A DNA stretch of 64,000 nt, taken from assembly GCA_022836615.1 (NCBI GenBank), contig MU405277.1, positions 124,001 through 188,000 on the forward strand, given 5' to 3'. A model generated the notes under the pieces. The model worked only from the letters and a program-made list of their open reading frames with translations, was not told the DNA's origin and did not search any database. Below, piece after piece: positions 33,976 to 44,980 of this stretch (position 1 is its first letter; each line of letters opens with the position of its first letter). Both the position numbers and the translations under genes were made by a program. The DNA is from Annulohypoxylon bovei var. microspora. Taxonomy: Eukaryota > Ascomycota > Sordariomycetes > Xylariales > Hypoxylaceae.

Positions 33976-35742
33976 TTATCCGCGAGAGCTGACCCCGCCA
34001 GCACCAGGGGCGTTGCCCTTCAAGTCTACATTAAAAGTCCACCGACCTACGAGAAAACGAATAGTTAGTTAAGTTACTCGTGAGAGTTAAGAACAATATA
34101 GTCAACTTACCGTTGGCCAAGTTGTCTGCCGTATCCTCCAATAGGATAACCCGACGACGGTTGCAATATGCTGTCTTGTCCATAATATCAACCTTCAGCT
34201 TGGACTCTGACAGTTCTGAAATAGGTTTCTCGAACATCTCGGATAACGCCTCGACCGCAAGCTCTAGATCTTTTTGATTATCCTCGAAAATCTCCGTGAG
34301 GTTGTTTCGGGCTAGATAGAAGGCAAAAGCGTAAGTCCACTTCAGCGTCTGTCGACAGGTCTGCAGGGCTTGGGATGCCGAGTTCAGGTATTGAACCTCG
34401 ATCCAGGACATGCCCGAAGCCGTCTGCAGTTGTACCATCTTCTTTTCCGTCTTCTGGTAGATGTCCCTGTCTAGACGCGCCGACTGCTCGTGGTTAGCGT
34501 ATCGGTTGTAGTAGTGGAGGTATCGCTCAAGAGACACCCGGGACCTAGCCTGGGCGTCTCGTGCTTCTAATCCGCTCTTCTCCTCGAACCGGTTGCAGTT
34601 GTACCAGCTTGTGCCATGTTCCGACCAGAGGCCCATGCACATCCAGCAAAACTCGTGTTTGCATTTTCTACATGTCATGTGGTTACATCCTCCGTTCTTC
34701 TCGATCGTGGAGTTGCACTTGGGGCACTCTTTGGTGTTGGCCGAGATCCAGTTGGCTGTTTCGCTATCGTCGGCGCATTTCTTCAGCCACCTCTTGACCA
34801 GCTCGCAAGGAGCCGGTTGATGGTCGTTTAGGATACAGCCGAAGCAGAACCTATTGCTACAGGCGCATGCAACAGTCGGCACTACTTTATCTAGGTCCTT
34901 CTTTTTAATAGCACACTCAACGGCATTCTCGCAGTCGGGCGCGGGACACCACTTAAGCACATCCCGGTCCTCGACGTACGTTCGATTCAGTAGCTCTTGG
35001 TATCGATCGGCTAAGTCGGAAGTCACAAGTAGGTCAAGGGACCGGGCATCGATAATACGATTACAGCCTTCGGCAGGACACTGGATGCGAGCTGCCTCGC
35101 CCTCTTCGCGGATCTTTTGAGTTAGGTATTGTCGGTAGCAGTCGACGCAATATCGGTGTCCGCATTTCATCGCAAAAGTTTGAAGCCCCTCCTCATCTTC
35201 GCAACAAATATCACACATAAATCCGAGTACACTCTGCAGCTGAGGAGGCTTAGCAGAGCTGAAAGCTAGACCTGCCGCGTCTAAAACCTTTGAGGGGTTG
35301 TCCATATAGTCCTCGATTAATCGTTCCTTGTTCCATCGGAAATGTCGTAGTAAAATAGCGGCATCCTCTTTAATCATCTCCAAAATCATGTTTACTTCGT
35401 TTACCATCTCTTCTTGTTGATGTTGAATGTCGTATGGGGTGTATACCCTATAACTTATGTCGAATGACACACCCTTCTTCTTGTCGGACTTATGTGAGGG
35501 AATACCGGGTATATCGTCGGGTTCGTCATCGAACACATCAAAATCTATTTCATTAGTGTATTGTAAGTTATGAGTAACAGAGGATAACGAGTCCGAAACA
35601 GACTACATTAAAACAAGGCAAGGGTGAATGAAAATAAATTAACAGTACCTTCGACCCCGGACAAATCGTCATTATCGCTCTCATCCTGCATCATGTCGTC
35701 TTCACTAGAGACAGTCGAGACGAAGTCCTCGTCGGAATCCAT
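33976..35742 (-). CDS. RBR (RING1-IBR-RING2) E3 ubiquitin ligase, Ariadne type, three exons
   Basis: Exons are 35742-35649, 35544-34111 and 34046-33976, giving 532 residues. The acidic N-terminus (MDSDEDFVSTVSSEDDMM) is Ariadne-like. A UBA-like stretch follows (RHFRWNKERLIEDYMDNP). RING1 starts near residue 142 (MCDICCEDEEG, KCGHRYCVDCY). The IBR covers WCPAPDCENAVE, ACSNRFCFGC. RING2 is ECPKCNSTIEKNGGCNHMTC, with the predicted catalytic cysteine at about 318 (in GGCNHM), and HEFCWMCMGLWSEHG, WYNCNRF. The C-terminal Ariadne helical domain holds YLHYYNRYANHEQS and LEDTADNL, and the last exon supplies GRWTFNVDLKGN and a Gly-rich tail. RBR ligases form a ubiquitin thioester on the RING2 cysteine. 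Family and full length are clear; substrates are unknown. Confidence 0.95.
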
Positions 35743-37408
35743 ACCGGTGATGGGGGTGGGCGGCGCCGCGTTGTCTTCAGCAGCTGCTGGGGCGAGAACT
35801 CTCTTGTTGGGAAGGGCCTCGCCAGCGTCTGCGGCTATCTTCGCCTCAGCGGCTTTCCGCTTCCTCGTTGTGGGAGGAATCTTGTCGGTTTGAAATGTTG
35901 GCTCGGGAGATGCTCGCCGACGACGAGCTTCGGATAAGGGGTAGTTTAGATTTTCGAAGGCGACGGCCTACGACAGGCAAGATTAAAGGTGGTGCGTGAC
36001 GCCTCCGTGGATGTCGACAGGCTACGTTATGGGTTGGAATGGCCCCGTGATAGTCTATCTAGTCAGATGTGGAGTGGCGCGGCCGTATATTCCTCGACAA
36101 CTCGAGAAGGCAAACGTCGTTGAGTGACTCGAAGTCGGGTTGATCTTAGGGGTGCAGTAACAGAAGCAACGTAGGTGCTCTAAGCGAAGAGAACACTACG
36201 TCGTCAGCAGCAAAAAAAGAGGAGGGGTCAATTACAGGGACAAGGCTAAGGGAGGAGAGAAATGGATAGAAGAGAATCAACATGGATTTCTAGAATTACT
36301 AGAGTAAACCCGAGAAAGTGAGTAAGACGTAAATCAGGTTAGCACATTTCGTAGTGAATGTGAATGTGTGATTAACTACAAACAACAACATAAACCTCGT
36401 TATGGGCAGTGGAGGCTGGAAAGATGGTAGATGGTGATGGGGATGTGATTTGGTTGGTTGGTGTAAAATGAATGATTAGTGGGAAAAGAGAGTATTGGAA
36501 ATGTAAAAGCGTTGGCACCGCACGCTTGGATGGGAGCCCCTGCTGTTTCTTAGAAGGCTGCTACGTTGTCGGCTCCAGGGCAATGAATAGTGGGCAAGTG
36601 GGCAAGTGGGCAAGTGGGCAAAGTGGGCAAAGTGGGCTTCGGCGATCGAGGTCGCACAGTCCTCTTTCCCTTGTAAAATAATAGTGAGAGATTACGGCAG
36701 GCGCGGGTTTCGGTTTCTGATGCATTTAACTGGCACAGCTGGCCTTGCCCAGGTGCTTAGTAAGAGAATCGGCCATACTTCGGTAGCCGGTTTACTTGGG
36801 TTAAACCTACGCTGCCTACAACGTTGAGGTCATCCGCATCAATTGTCACGAGTGACACACCTTTGACATACCCCTATTTGCATACATCTTAACCTAAAAA
36901 TATCAAATATAATCATTCGCCCCTAATATCATACCTTGTATTGATGTCAAAGGCAATCACGTGTCTACAGTACCTAGGCATATCATGACAAACCACCTAT
37001 GCAAGTTCTACACCAGTAGTCGACTTGGAGAATATTAAGTAGGTGGCAACTGGATACCGATAAACGGTTCCTGTGTACATATGCATGTATTTGCAATCAT
37101 TATAATTGCTACTCTTTTTAGTTTACTTTTCCCCAGGCCTCCTACGAAAATGCCTTACTTAAGTGTCCCTCAAGGCCCTTTTGGAAGGTTTCGGTTCGGG
37201 GGAATTCGTAATAACTCAGGTCTGGTGGAACGCCTTTTGACTCCGTCGCCACCCCCTTAAAAATTAACTCCAGCGCCATGCTGATAAAATCACCGCATAC
37301 CCTCGACTCCTTCGCGACTGATTTACAAACTTGCCATACCTAACTTGTGTTATCTCTATCATGAAGCGAAGCAAAGTAACACATAGGTACCCGGCATAGA
37401 CCTATCAT
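35743..37408. other. Intergenic, 1.7 kb
   Basis: RBR ligase promoter and EXO1 3' flank. It contains the GTGGGCAA tandem repeat. No gene recognised. Confidence 0.5.
36589..36637. repeat. AGTGGGCA tandem repeat
   Basis: Six adjacent copies of AGTGGGCA, the later ones with an extra A (9-bp spacing). Simple minisatellite. Confidence 0.8.
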
Positions 37409-39839
37409 CTAAGCGAATAGAAATCTAGACAAGTCCATCTTCTTGCCACCCTTTCTCTTCTTCTTTTCACCCATGTTCTCCTGACCCTCCTCCTCCGCAT
37501 CATCCTCATCTTCATTTTCATTTTCGGATACCATGAAATCCTCACTACCAAGAGGCTGATGTAACGCCTCTACCTCGTCTAAATCTACCGGTGGTAGAGG
37601 TACAAATGCCGGGTTGATCGGCAACGAATCCAGACTGGGTCGTCCCAGGTTGGAACGCTGGATAGGTCGAGGTGCTGTAAAGCTCGGGGTGGATGGTTGT
37701 TTGCTACGGCCTAAAGCCTGAACACCAAGTCGTTCAAGAGGGGTCAGACGTGTAGCAGCAGGTGTCGTCTTGCCCGTTGACGGGTACGAATACGAGGAAA
37801 AAGGCGTAGACGTCGTAATAGAAGACGCAGGAGTATGTTCACTAAGAGAACTTCTGCTCGAAGTAGAGCTGCTATGGCGTCGCAGCTGGCCGATTCCATC
37901 GGTCGGTTGTCTGGTTACAGGATTTGGTACGTCCGCGTCTATGTCGGAAATTCTAGAAGTGCTCGGGGTGCTCGGGTCTAGGTCTTCGGTGTCATCCTTA
38001 GAAGTTTCAACATTGGTGGAAGACGACTGTCCTTCCTCATACACCATCACTTCTTTCTGACCCTTTGCCGATTTTCCCCACCCATCAACATCTGGAAGGC
38101 CCATCAAAGCCTCGTCGATAGAGTCATCGGACATCAGATAGTTAAGACTCTGTCTACCACCTGCACTACGGGCACGTGCCGCTGAGAAAAATTTGCTTTT
38201 CTTGCTTGGGCTTAGACCTGAGCTGGCATCGTCACATAGACGTGCTTTCTTGGACGGCCGAGCGGTATTGGCACCCGTGCCTTCTGAGTTGCTCGGAATG
38301 TTGGCTGGTACCTCGGGGGTTTGGCGTTGTGCTACGGATGACACAAGGTGGCCGTCATTGTTGAGCAGGTTGGAAATCGGCTCGGTTCGACGTCGTAGAG
38401 CACGCGATGAAGTTCCCAGTTGAATATAATTACGTGGATTTCCAGATGATGCTCGACGATCTTCTTGAACATATGGTCGGGGCAGGGGGAACACAATTGA
38501 TCGATTCCCATTGTTCGTCAATGCGGACAAGCGAGCAGGATCGACCGTGAAACAGTTAGGATCCATAGCACCGAGGGGAATCCGGCGATGATTCTTAAAA
38601 TAAGAATCAATAGGCTTCTCTGGGGGCACTCTCATCTGATGAGATACGGCGGGGATACCACCAGATGCAGTTCGCTTTCGTGGAGAAACAAGAGGCTTAA
38701 GCACAATTGGATGCTTCGTGATAGGGTTAACATCACCAACCGCAATACCTCTGGCGATATCTGGTTCGATGAAAGGGCCGATGAACGGAAGTTCATCTGC
38801 TTTGATGTCCGGACCAGGCTTGCTGAAATGAACCAGCTCGTTTCGCTTGGGACAAAAAACCCATTGGTAAAGGAAGGTCTGTTCGGCTTGGCGAAACATG
38901 TTCAGATAACCGGCTGGGACACGATGTTTTCCATCGAACTCCAACATACGAATAATTCGTTCGGGTGTCTTGTGTTTACGCATCATCCTATGTGCGGTCT
39001 TCAACCCGAGATTGTTAATACTATCGAGATAATCGCAGCCGCTTAGGATGGCCATATGTCGAAATTGGCTATCCGACCAACCTGTCAGGGAGACCTCACG
39101 ACAAGCACAAAAGTCGCGTCGATTGATCTCGATACATCGACCATACTGGTCGAGTTTGGTCAATAAGCGTTTGGCTCCAAATACCAAAAGGTCCGAATCC
39201 TCTGAGAGGATGCCGCTGACATGACCTTGTTGTTCGAGATAAACCAATTGCGGATCAGCTTCGTACGGAGCTACTACGTAAGGTACGCCGGCTTTCTTTA
39301 ACTCTTCGATAAGGTGTCGAGCCATTTCTGGGGTAACATCGACAGCCTTTTGGAGCTCGGTATGGGCTTGTGTTGGTTTGCCGGCTTTTAGGAGTTCGAA
39401 ACCGGTCTTCTTCGCTTCCTCGCGGCGCTTCTCACGAGATGCCTCGGTCAAGGCTTTGCTTGGTAGGAAACCGCCGTCAAAGACCATATATGGCGTAATA
39501 CCGAAGTGCTGAAGCATCTTGACCCGATTCATGGCAAAATCCACATACCTATTACATAAAGTGTGAGGGGAATGTTCTAAGGTTGTTTTTACGACATGCA
39601 GCATTATTATAAAGACTTACTTGCGTGTGGGCTTGCCTTGAGCAAGCTCAATTGCACATGACACAGTGCCTCGATGCAGCCATCCATACGCATCGACTGC
39701 GAACGTCTCTCCATTGAACTTCTTCAATTCGGTCGGTTTTTGAATTGACTTCAACAACGGAAGCAATCCTAGACAGATAGGTGAGTTAAGAGTTCGGAGG
39801 GTCATGTCTTGGGCTAATAAACAAACCTTGAATACCCAT
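37409..39839 (-). CDS. EXO1: Exonuclease 1 (XPG/FEN1 family), three exons
   Basis: 5'-3' exonuclease for mismatch excision, double-strand-break resection and telomere processing. Exons are 39839-39827, 39768-39621 and 39548-37409, giving 766 residues. Splicing restores the invariant start MGIQGLLPLLKS, and all metal-binding acids fall at the positions known from human EXO1: D30 (VDAYGW), D78 (MVFDGG), E150 and D152 (PYEADPQL), D171 and D173 (SEDSDLLVFG), and a later D in SGCDYL. The helix-hairpin-helix region follows. After about residue 320 the protein is Ser/Pro-rich and disordered, with an acidic patch (ENENEDEDDAEEE) and a basic end, as expected for partner binding. The 13-nt first exon is required for the conserved N-terminus. 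The gene is divergent from TMA16. Confidence 0.96.
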
Positions 39840-40707
39840 TTTCAGCGGCAACAAAGGGGACTCCCCCAGGGCCTGGATTAGTTGCAAGATTTATCGAACT
39901 CTTGCTCCCATCCAGAAGGTCTTGGTACTTATTACGACACCTTGATGAATACAGTTAGACTTTGGTGAAGGAAGCAAAGAGGAAAGAATATATAGGAAGG
40001 TGATTAAGGAATGGAGCTAAAGGCCCATTGAAAGATTGAGGTATGACGTTATGGGCGACCAATCTTACCATGCAAGTTAGAGGAGATACAAGAGTAGACA
40101 CGCGACGAAGACGTATGAAGATTATGATTGGATAATATCAGTTGATGGTAGGTTGTTGATGTTGGATGATAGGTGGAAGTTTGGTTGTGTTGAAGAAGAG
40201 GTGTGATGAGAAGACTTTATTGAAAAAAAGATTGTGGGTTTGGTTGCGAAAGATTGAAAAGGTTTATGTAGAATTAACAAATTCAAGAGAGGACAGGACG
40301 CGTGCTGGATCTTTGGTTAGTTAGAAGTTCAGATGTTTCTTGACCCTGGCGGCTCAAAAGTATAATCGATAAAGACCAACCGCGTCGTGGACCACACCGC
40401 GATTTCCTAAAGTTGCAGCGGACACTGTGGGATGGGCTAGAACGTGCTCAATGCTCATGTGGGGGCCAACCATTAGCCTTTACCGTGATTAGTCAAAAGC
40501 TTAGGACCCCTGACCCCACACTGTCCATTTCTGGAATTTATTCTAGAAATATTCTATTTTCGTTCAGTTTTATTCATTTTTCTTCTTGCCCCACAATTGT
40601 CTTCCACGGAGCAAAAATCTCGAAATCGAAAATACACAGACGGCAAACCGACAATACCTTTGTCCAACACATATTTACAACTTCACCGTACATTTGTTAC
40701 CTTCAAG
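39840..40707. other. Divergent EXO1/TMA16 promoter region
   Basis: 868 bp between the two starts. It contains one perfect MCB (listed) and no gene. Confidence 0.5.
40298..40303. promoter_or_regulatory. Perfect MCB (ACGCGT) between EXO1 and TMA16
   Basis: A palindromic ACGCGT about 460 bp upstream of EXO1 and 405 bp upstream of TMA16. A single site can occur by chance. Confidence 0.35.
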
Positions 40708-41431
40708 ATGCCAAAGTCATTTGAGAAGACTCGCAAGGCCATCGCGAAGAAGAAGGGGCCCATCGAATCCCTTCACCAATACTCGCGGGACTCCAAGCGA
40801 TTACATCGGGCTCAAGTTCGAGATGAGAAGTTAGAGAAAATCGCAGCATCGAGGAAGAAAACTGATAGGCCTTACCGTACGTCAATTGCCAACTGTGCCA
40901 CCACACCTGATCGACTCACCTAATTGACATCTTGACGTGGTTAGTTGAACGAGCCACCTTTTTCCAGGAAGCTGTCAAACAAAATGAAGGGCAGCCTCTC
41001 CAAATGGATGTAATCCATGAGCTTATTAAAACGTCAGTTTCGTCACCGCTTTTTGTGTTGTATGGTAGTATTTAATCTAAAATTGCGCATAGTTTCGTGC
41101 ATCAATATGATGAGGAGTTGAGCGATGTGAAGAAGACACGACGACCAGGACGTCCTGCTAGTGTTAAGGAGGATCTACTAAAGGTCAAGGTCGACAAGCT
41201 CCGAAAGGAGTATCAGAATGGTTTCTGTCAGTACCTACTATTATTCTGCGACGGGATCTCACCCAGCTAATTCGCATCTTAGTAACCCCGGTACTCGACA
41301 CAGAAGAAAACGCTGGGCTCCTAAGTCGGTGGGAAGGATCTTGGTCCTACCTAACCACCGTCAAGTGGGTGAGGATACCTTCCGCTGGCCAAATCCAACC
41401 CTCTAGCTTTCCTCCAAGAGGAGAGCATTGA
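40708..41431 (+). CDS. TMA16: Translation machinery-associated protein 16 (TMA16), four exons
   Basis: Ribosome-biogenesis factor found on nuclear pre-60S particles. Exons are 40708-40876, 40945-41032, 41093-41226 and 41283-41431, giving 179 residues, the usual size. Hallmarks are MPKSFEKTRKAIAKKKGPI, LHQYSRDSKRLHRAQVRDEK, ERATFFQEAV, VHQYDEELSDVKKTRRPGRP and, in the last exon, DTEENAGLLSRWEGSWSYLT followed by VKWVRI. The third border (T from exon 3 joined to TA of exon 4) gives NGFLTPVLDTEEN, which fits the family; the alternative acceptor 50 bp later would lose the conserved TEEN. Highly basic in the first half. Confidence 0.92.
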
Positions 41432-42688
41432 GAAGATCCTTCGGAATCCACGTGCTTGAAATCTTCAGCCCGAAAGGGGGGTGTGCCACGATTCCCTGTA
41501 CCTTCGGCTGCTGTTTCTATCTTCATCGTGGAGCAGACGGGGCCTTACGTACGGGCGTAGGAAGTTTCCGAGATCAGACAAGGTAGTCCGGCCTTGTTTG
41601 GCCTTTGATTCGCGAGCTCGCGGTTACCTACAGCCGTGGCGCATATCAGCTGCAAACTCCGCAACAGCCACATATGCCGGTATTCGTTCCCAGATTTCTT
41701 GATGAAACAATAGGCACAGATTAGATAATGCCGGCTACCTTGGAGCCTAGTGCGCCTGTGCTCATGGGTAGCAACGGCGATGTGGCGTTTGAAGGCTTCG
41801 GCAAGATCTCCGCGACCATCAACGGGACCGCGCTGGGCAGTGTCATGCAAAGTATATAATCTCCCGACCACACCCGGCATATCTCAACGCTGGTTGGGCA
41901 CAGGTGTCACTACAGGTATAAACCCGTGACTGCTTGCGACCCGAATGCATGCTCGGCGCAGCTGTTTTTAGATCGTTCAGTTTCACGTGGAAGGGAAGCG
42001 GGTAGCCGAATATTCATGGGATGCTGGTTCACGATTAGCTGCACCCCGGACCCGAATCCTTGAAAGGTGCCGGAAAGCCTTACCAGGTCCCGAAGCGCCG
42101 ATCCCTCGACTGCCTTTCATATATAAACCAGATCGTCCCGTCCGCAGTCAATGAACGTGTGACATTTCACAACCTCCTTGTCTCCTACGGACTCGTCCCG
42201 ACACGGCTACTTGCTCAGTGCATTGTCCCCTCTGAATTCATGCTATCTAATACCGGCACAATGACTCGTAGTACGTCCATCAGACTAGATTCTTATCATC
42301 TTAGCTGGAAGCACCAAAGCCATTGGCCCAGCTGGCTTGTATAGCAATCACCGTGGGTGAGTAGACTCTTCTTCCTTCGCTTCTTCGGGTACCCGATTGG
42401 CCCGGCCAGAGACGTAGTAGCGATGCCCTCAAGATAAGTCATACATTAAAAGAATACCACGACAGAAAAGAACTTCGAGCACTTTCGATGTGTGAGCTGC
42501 CGTTGGCGGCATATAAAATGGAGCCTGGTGTGCTCTTGTATGAGAGAAAGCATGACGATCTCTACTCCATGTGACAGCTGCCGTCTTGAATCAAGTTGCA
42601 GGCTACCGAACTTCACGGCATAAAGTTATTTTAGTACGTAATTCTAGACTCTCAAACTGATTTATATATCACTTATACAGGTTTAGAA
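41432..42688. other. Intergenic, 1.25 kb, with exon-like fragments
   Basis: No full gene can be supported. Two stretches have protein-like composition: a 43-codon ORF at 41,728-41,859 and an open 180-nt stretch from 41,972 after a TTTTTAG. A likely 5'-UTR intron of the next gene ends just before 42,689 (GTACGT donor near 42,633, ATACAG acceptor). Confidence 0.4.
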
Positions 42689-42892
42689 ATGTGTCGATAC
42701 GTCACTCACTTGAGGGCCTGCTACGTCTGCGGCCATGAAGAGACGGTCCTAATATCTGAACAGTCGTGCAAGACCGCCAGCATGAGCGGTGTGTTCGGGA
42801 GCTGTGGATCTGGCGTCGATAGCCTAGCTAATAGGACCCAATATCAATGTTGGCAATGCAAAGAAGGGACCCAGCTTTCATCACGGATATAA
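42689..42892 (+). CDS. Small cysteine-rich hypothetical protein
   Basis: 67 residues, single exon. It begins MCRYVTHLRACYVCGHEE and has seven cysteines, including CYVCGH near the N-terminus and CWQCKEG near the end. This arrangement could bind zinc or form disulfides. Similar tiny proteins starting MCR- or MCI- with CGH and CxxC motifs occur widely in Pezizomycotina with no known role, so the gene is plausible. A candidate 5'-UTR intron ends six bases before the ATG, which supports transcription. No signal peptide. It could still be a chance ORF. Confidence 0.45.
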   Translation: MCRYVTHLRACYVCGHEETVLISEQSCKTASMSGVFGSCGSGVDSLANRTQYQCWQCKEGTQLSSRI

Positions 42893-43465
42893 GATATAAA
42901 GGCCACGATCTTTTCTATATATATATAAACCAACCATCTACTACCAACCATCGACCATCGATAACACAAAAGCGAACTCAATGGAAAACAAGTTTCTAGC
43001 TGGAGGCTCTCTCGGGTTTGGACGTAACATTACGTCTGCGGAGTATCAATGAGCAATAAATTGGCAAGAGCGTCGACTGTGTCTGACCGGCCATCTACGA
43101 ACGTCGTATGTATGTATTTATTTACTTATTAGAAATAAGGAGTTCAGGCCTCGACAAACGAGATTATCAAAATGCTTAATCTCCTTACTATTCTTCTATC
43201 ATTTTAAGTATAACTTCATAAGGGTCAGTTATGAATTTGCTATATGTATAATGTAGTGTGCATAAAACAGTACCCACCAAAAGCTTAACCCCACCACACC
43301 TCCCATGTCTTGGTCCGTGCGTAGCGAGAGCTCTAATCGTTTATCGCTATCATCTGGTAAAATTTTAGGAAGGTTAAGAATTTCTTAGTTCATTCAACAT
43401 CAGGATACCCTCAACTATTTTCAACACCATCTTGAATTCGTTTGTTATAATTCAGACTAAACAAG
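42893..43465. other. Intergenic, MAM33 promoter
   Basis: 573 bp, AT-rich, with a TATATATATAA run near 42,920. No gene seen. Confidence 0.5.
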
Positions 43466-44452
43466 ATGTTATCTTTACGAGCTGTTGCGCGATCTGCGCC
43501 TCGAACTCTTAACCGTCTCGGGTCTACCGCGCTCCGTCAATCTAGAGTAGCCCGGCCGAGCCCTCTGCTAAAGTCGTCATGGGCACCCCTCAGATCGTCG
43601 CAGTTCGCATCAGCCTTCTCCACAACCCAATTCAGACAAGCCGCCCCCGAGGTTGACGGGGAGCTGTCTGTAAAGCTCGAGAGCGAACTGCAATTCGAGG
43701 GCTCCATGAAGGAGGTCGACAAGTTTCCCGCGAGCGTCAAGGACTTCCTCGAGAACAGCCCCTTCGAGCTGAAGGACGAGCCCGGCAAGGAAGATGTCAC
43801 CCTGACGCGAAAGTTCGGCAGCGAAACGTGAGTCACGCTCTAGAACTTGAATCTTTTTTATATAAAATAAAAAAAAAAGAACGGGGAAAATGCAAAATAT
43901 AGAAAAGAAAAAAAAAACTAATATATTCACCTCAGCGTCACTGTTACCTTCTCTATTTCTGATCTCACCAACTACGAGAACGATGACGTCTACAACGAGG
44001 ATAGCCTCAACGAGGATGAGCTAGATGCCCCAGAAGGCGAGCGCTCGTCGCGAGCGGAGAGCGACGAGCTAGTCGAGGAGGAGGAGAACGAGCACGAGGC
44101 GCCTGTGCCGTGCCGGCTAAACGTCGTCGTCGAGAAGCCGGGCAAGGGCGCGCTTAACATCGAGGCGCTAGCGCAGGACGGCCAGGTCATGGTAGAGAAC
44201 TTCTACTACTTCAAGGACTCCAAGCTGGCGCACGGCGAGACGGCCGAGACGGCCCACGCCGCCCAGGACGTGTACCCCGGCCCGCCCTTCGGCACGCTCG
44301 ACGAGGACCTCCAGCTCCTCATGGAGCGCTACCTCGAGGAGCGCGGCGTCACCCAGGCCCTCGCCGTCTTCGTCCCCGACTATATGGACATCAAGGAGCA
44401 GCGCGAGTACCAGAACTGGCTGAAGGACGTGAAGACCTTCATCGATGCTTAG
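43466..44452 (+). CDS. MAM33: Mitochondrial acidic matrix protein MAM33 (p32/C1QBP family)
   Basis: Trimeric, doughnut-shaped matrix protein linked to mitochondrial translation and oxidative metabolism. Two exons, 43466-43827 and 43936-44452, encode 292 residues. A long basic presequence (SLRAVARSAPRTLNRL, ALRQSRVARPS) targets mitochondria. The mature part has LESELQFEGSMKEVDKFPAS, an EL/FELKDEPGKEDVTLTRKFGSE strand, an acidic loop (YNEDSLNEDELDAPEGE), and the C-terminal LDEDLQLLMERYLEERGVTQALA and FVPDYMDIKEQREYQNWLKD. These are family hallmarks in the right order. The intron (43828-43935) is A-rich near its 3' part. The second exon is GC-rich. Confidence 0.95.
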
Positions 44453-44980
44453 ATCCGGGCGTCGGCAGGAAGCAGGGGGGCGAGGTAAAGTCGATGGTTT
44501 AACGAACAACGAATGATATTAAGGAGGTAGAGAGAATAACCCTCCTATGATGTATTATGAGGAATTACTTGTCCTGATGTAACTTTTTCCACACTCCACA
44601 TGTACAATAAAAGAAAAATGGCCACTATTGAAACTTTATGAGACGGGATGATGTCTAAGGATTGAAATCAAAGTCCTTTAATATTTCTCGCTTTCCATTA
44701 ACTGCTGTCCTGTGCTTTTCTATGGTTATCCCGCCAGCTTTACACTAAAAAGCAAACTTCGAACAGACTTCTAAATATATCTTACTATCCTATCCCTAGC
44801 GCAAATTCTGATCAGTCGAGATTATTGCTTTGTATACTAGGTATAGCCTATAAAGACTGAGTTCTAATTAAAGAGGGTTGTAAACTTAAGCTAAATAGGT
44901 AAGCGAATTATGTATTGTATTGTATTGTATTGTAGTGTCGCTTGGATTTGATGGATACCTACCTAATAAATCTACTTATA
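44453..44980. other. Intergenic between convergent MAM33 and HET gene
   Basis: 528 bp with both 3' flanks and a TATTG pentamer run at 44,911-44,934. No gene seen. Confidence 0.5.
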
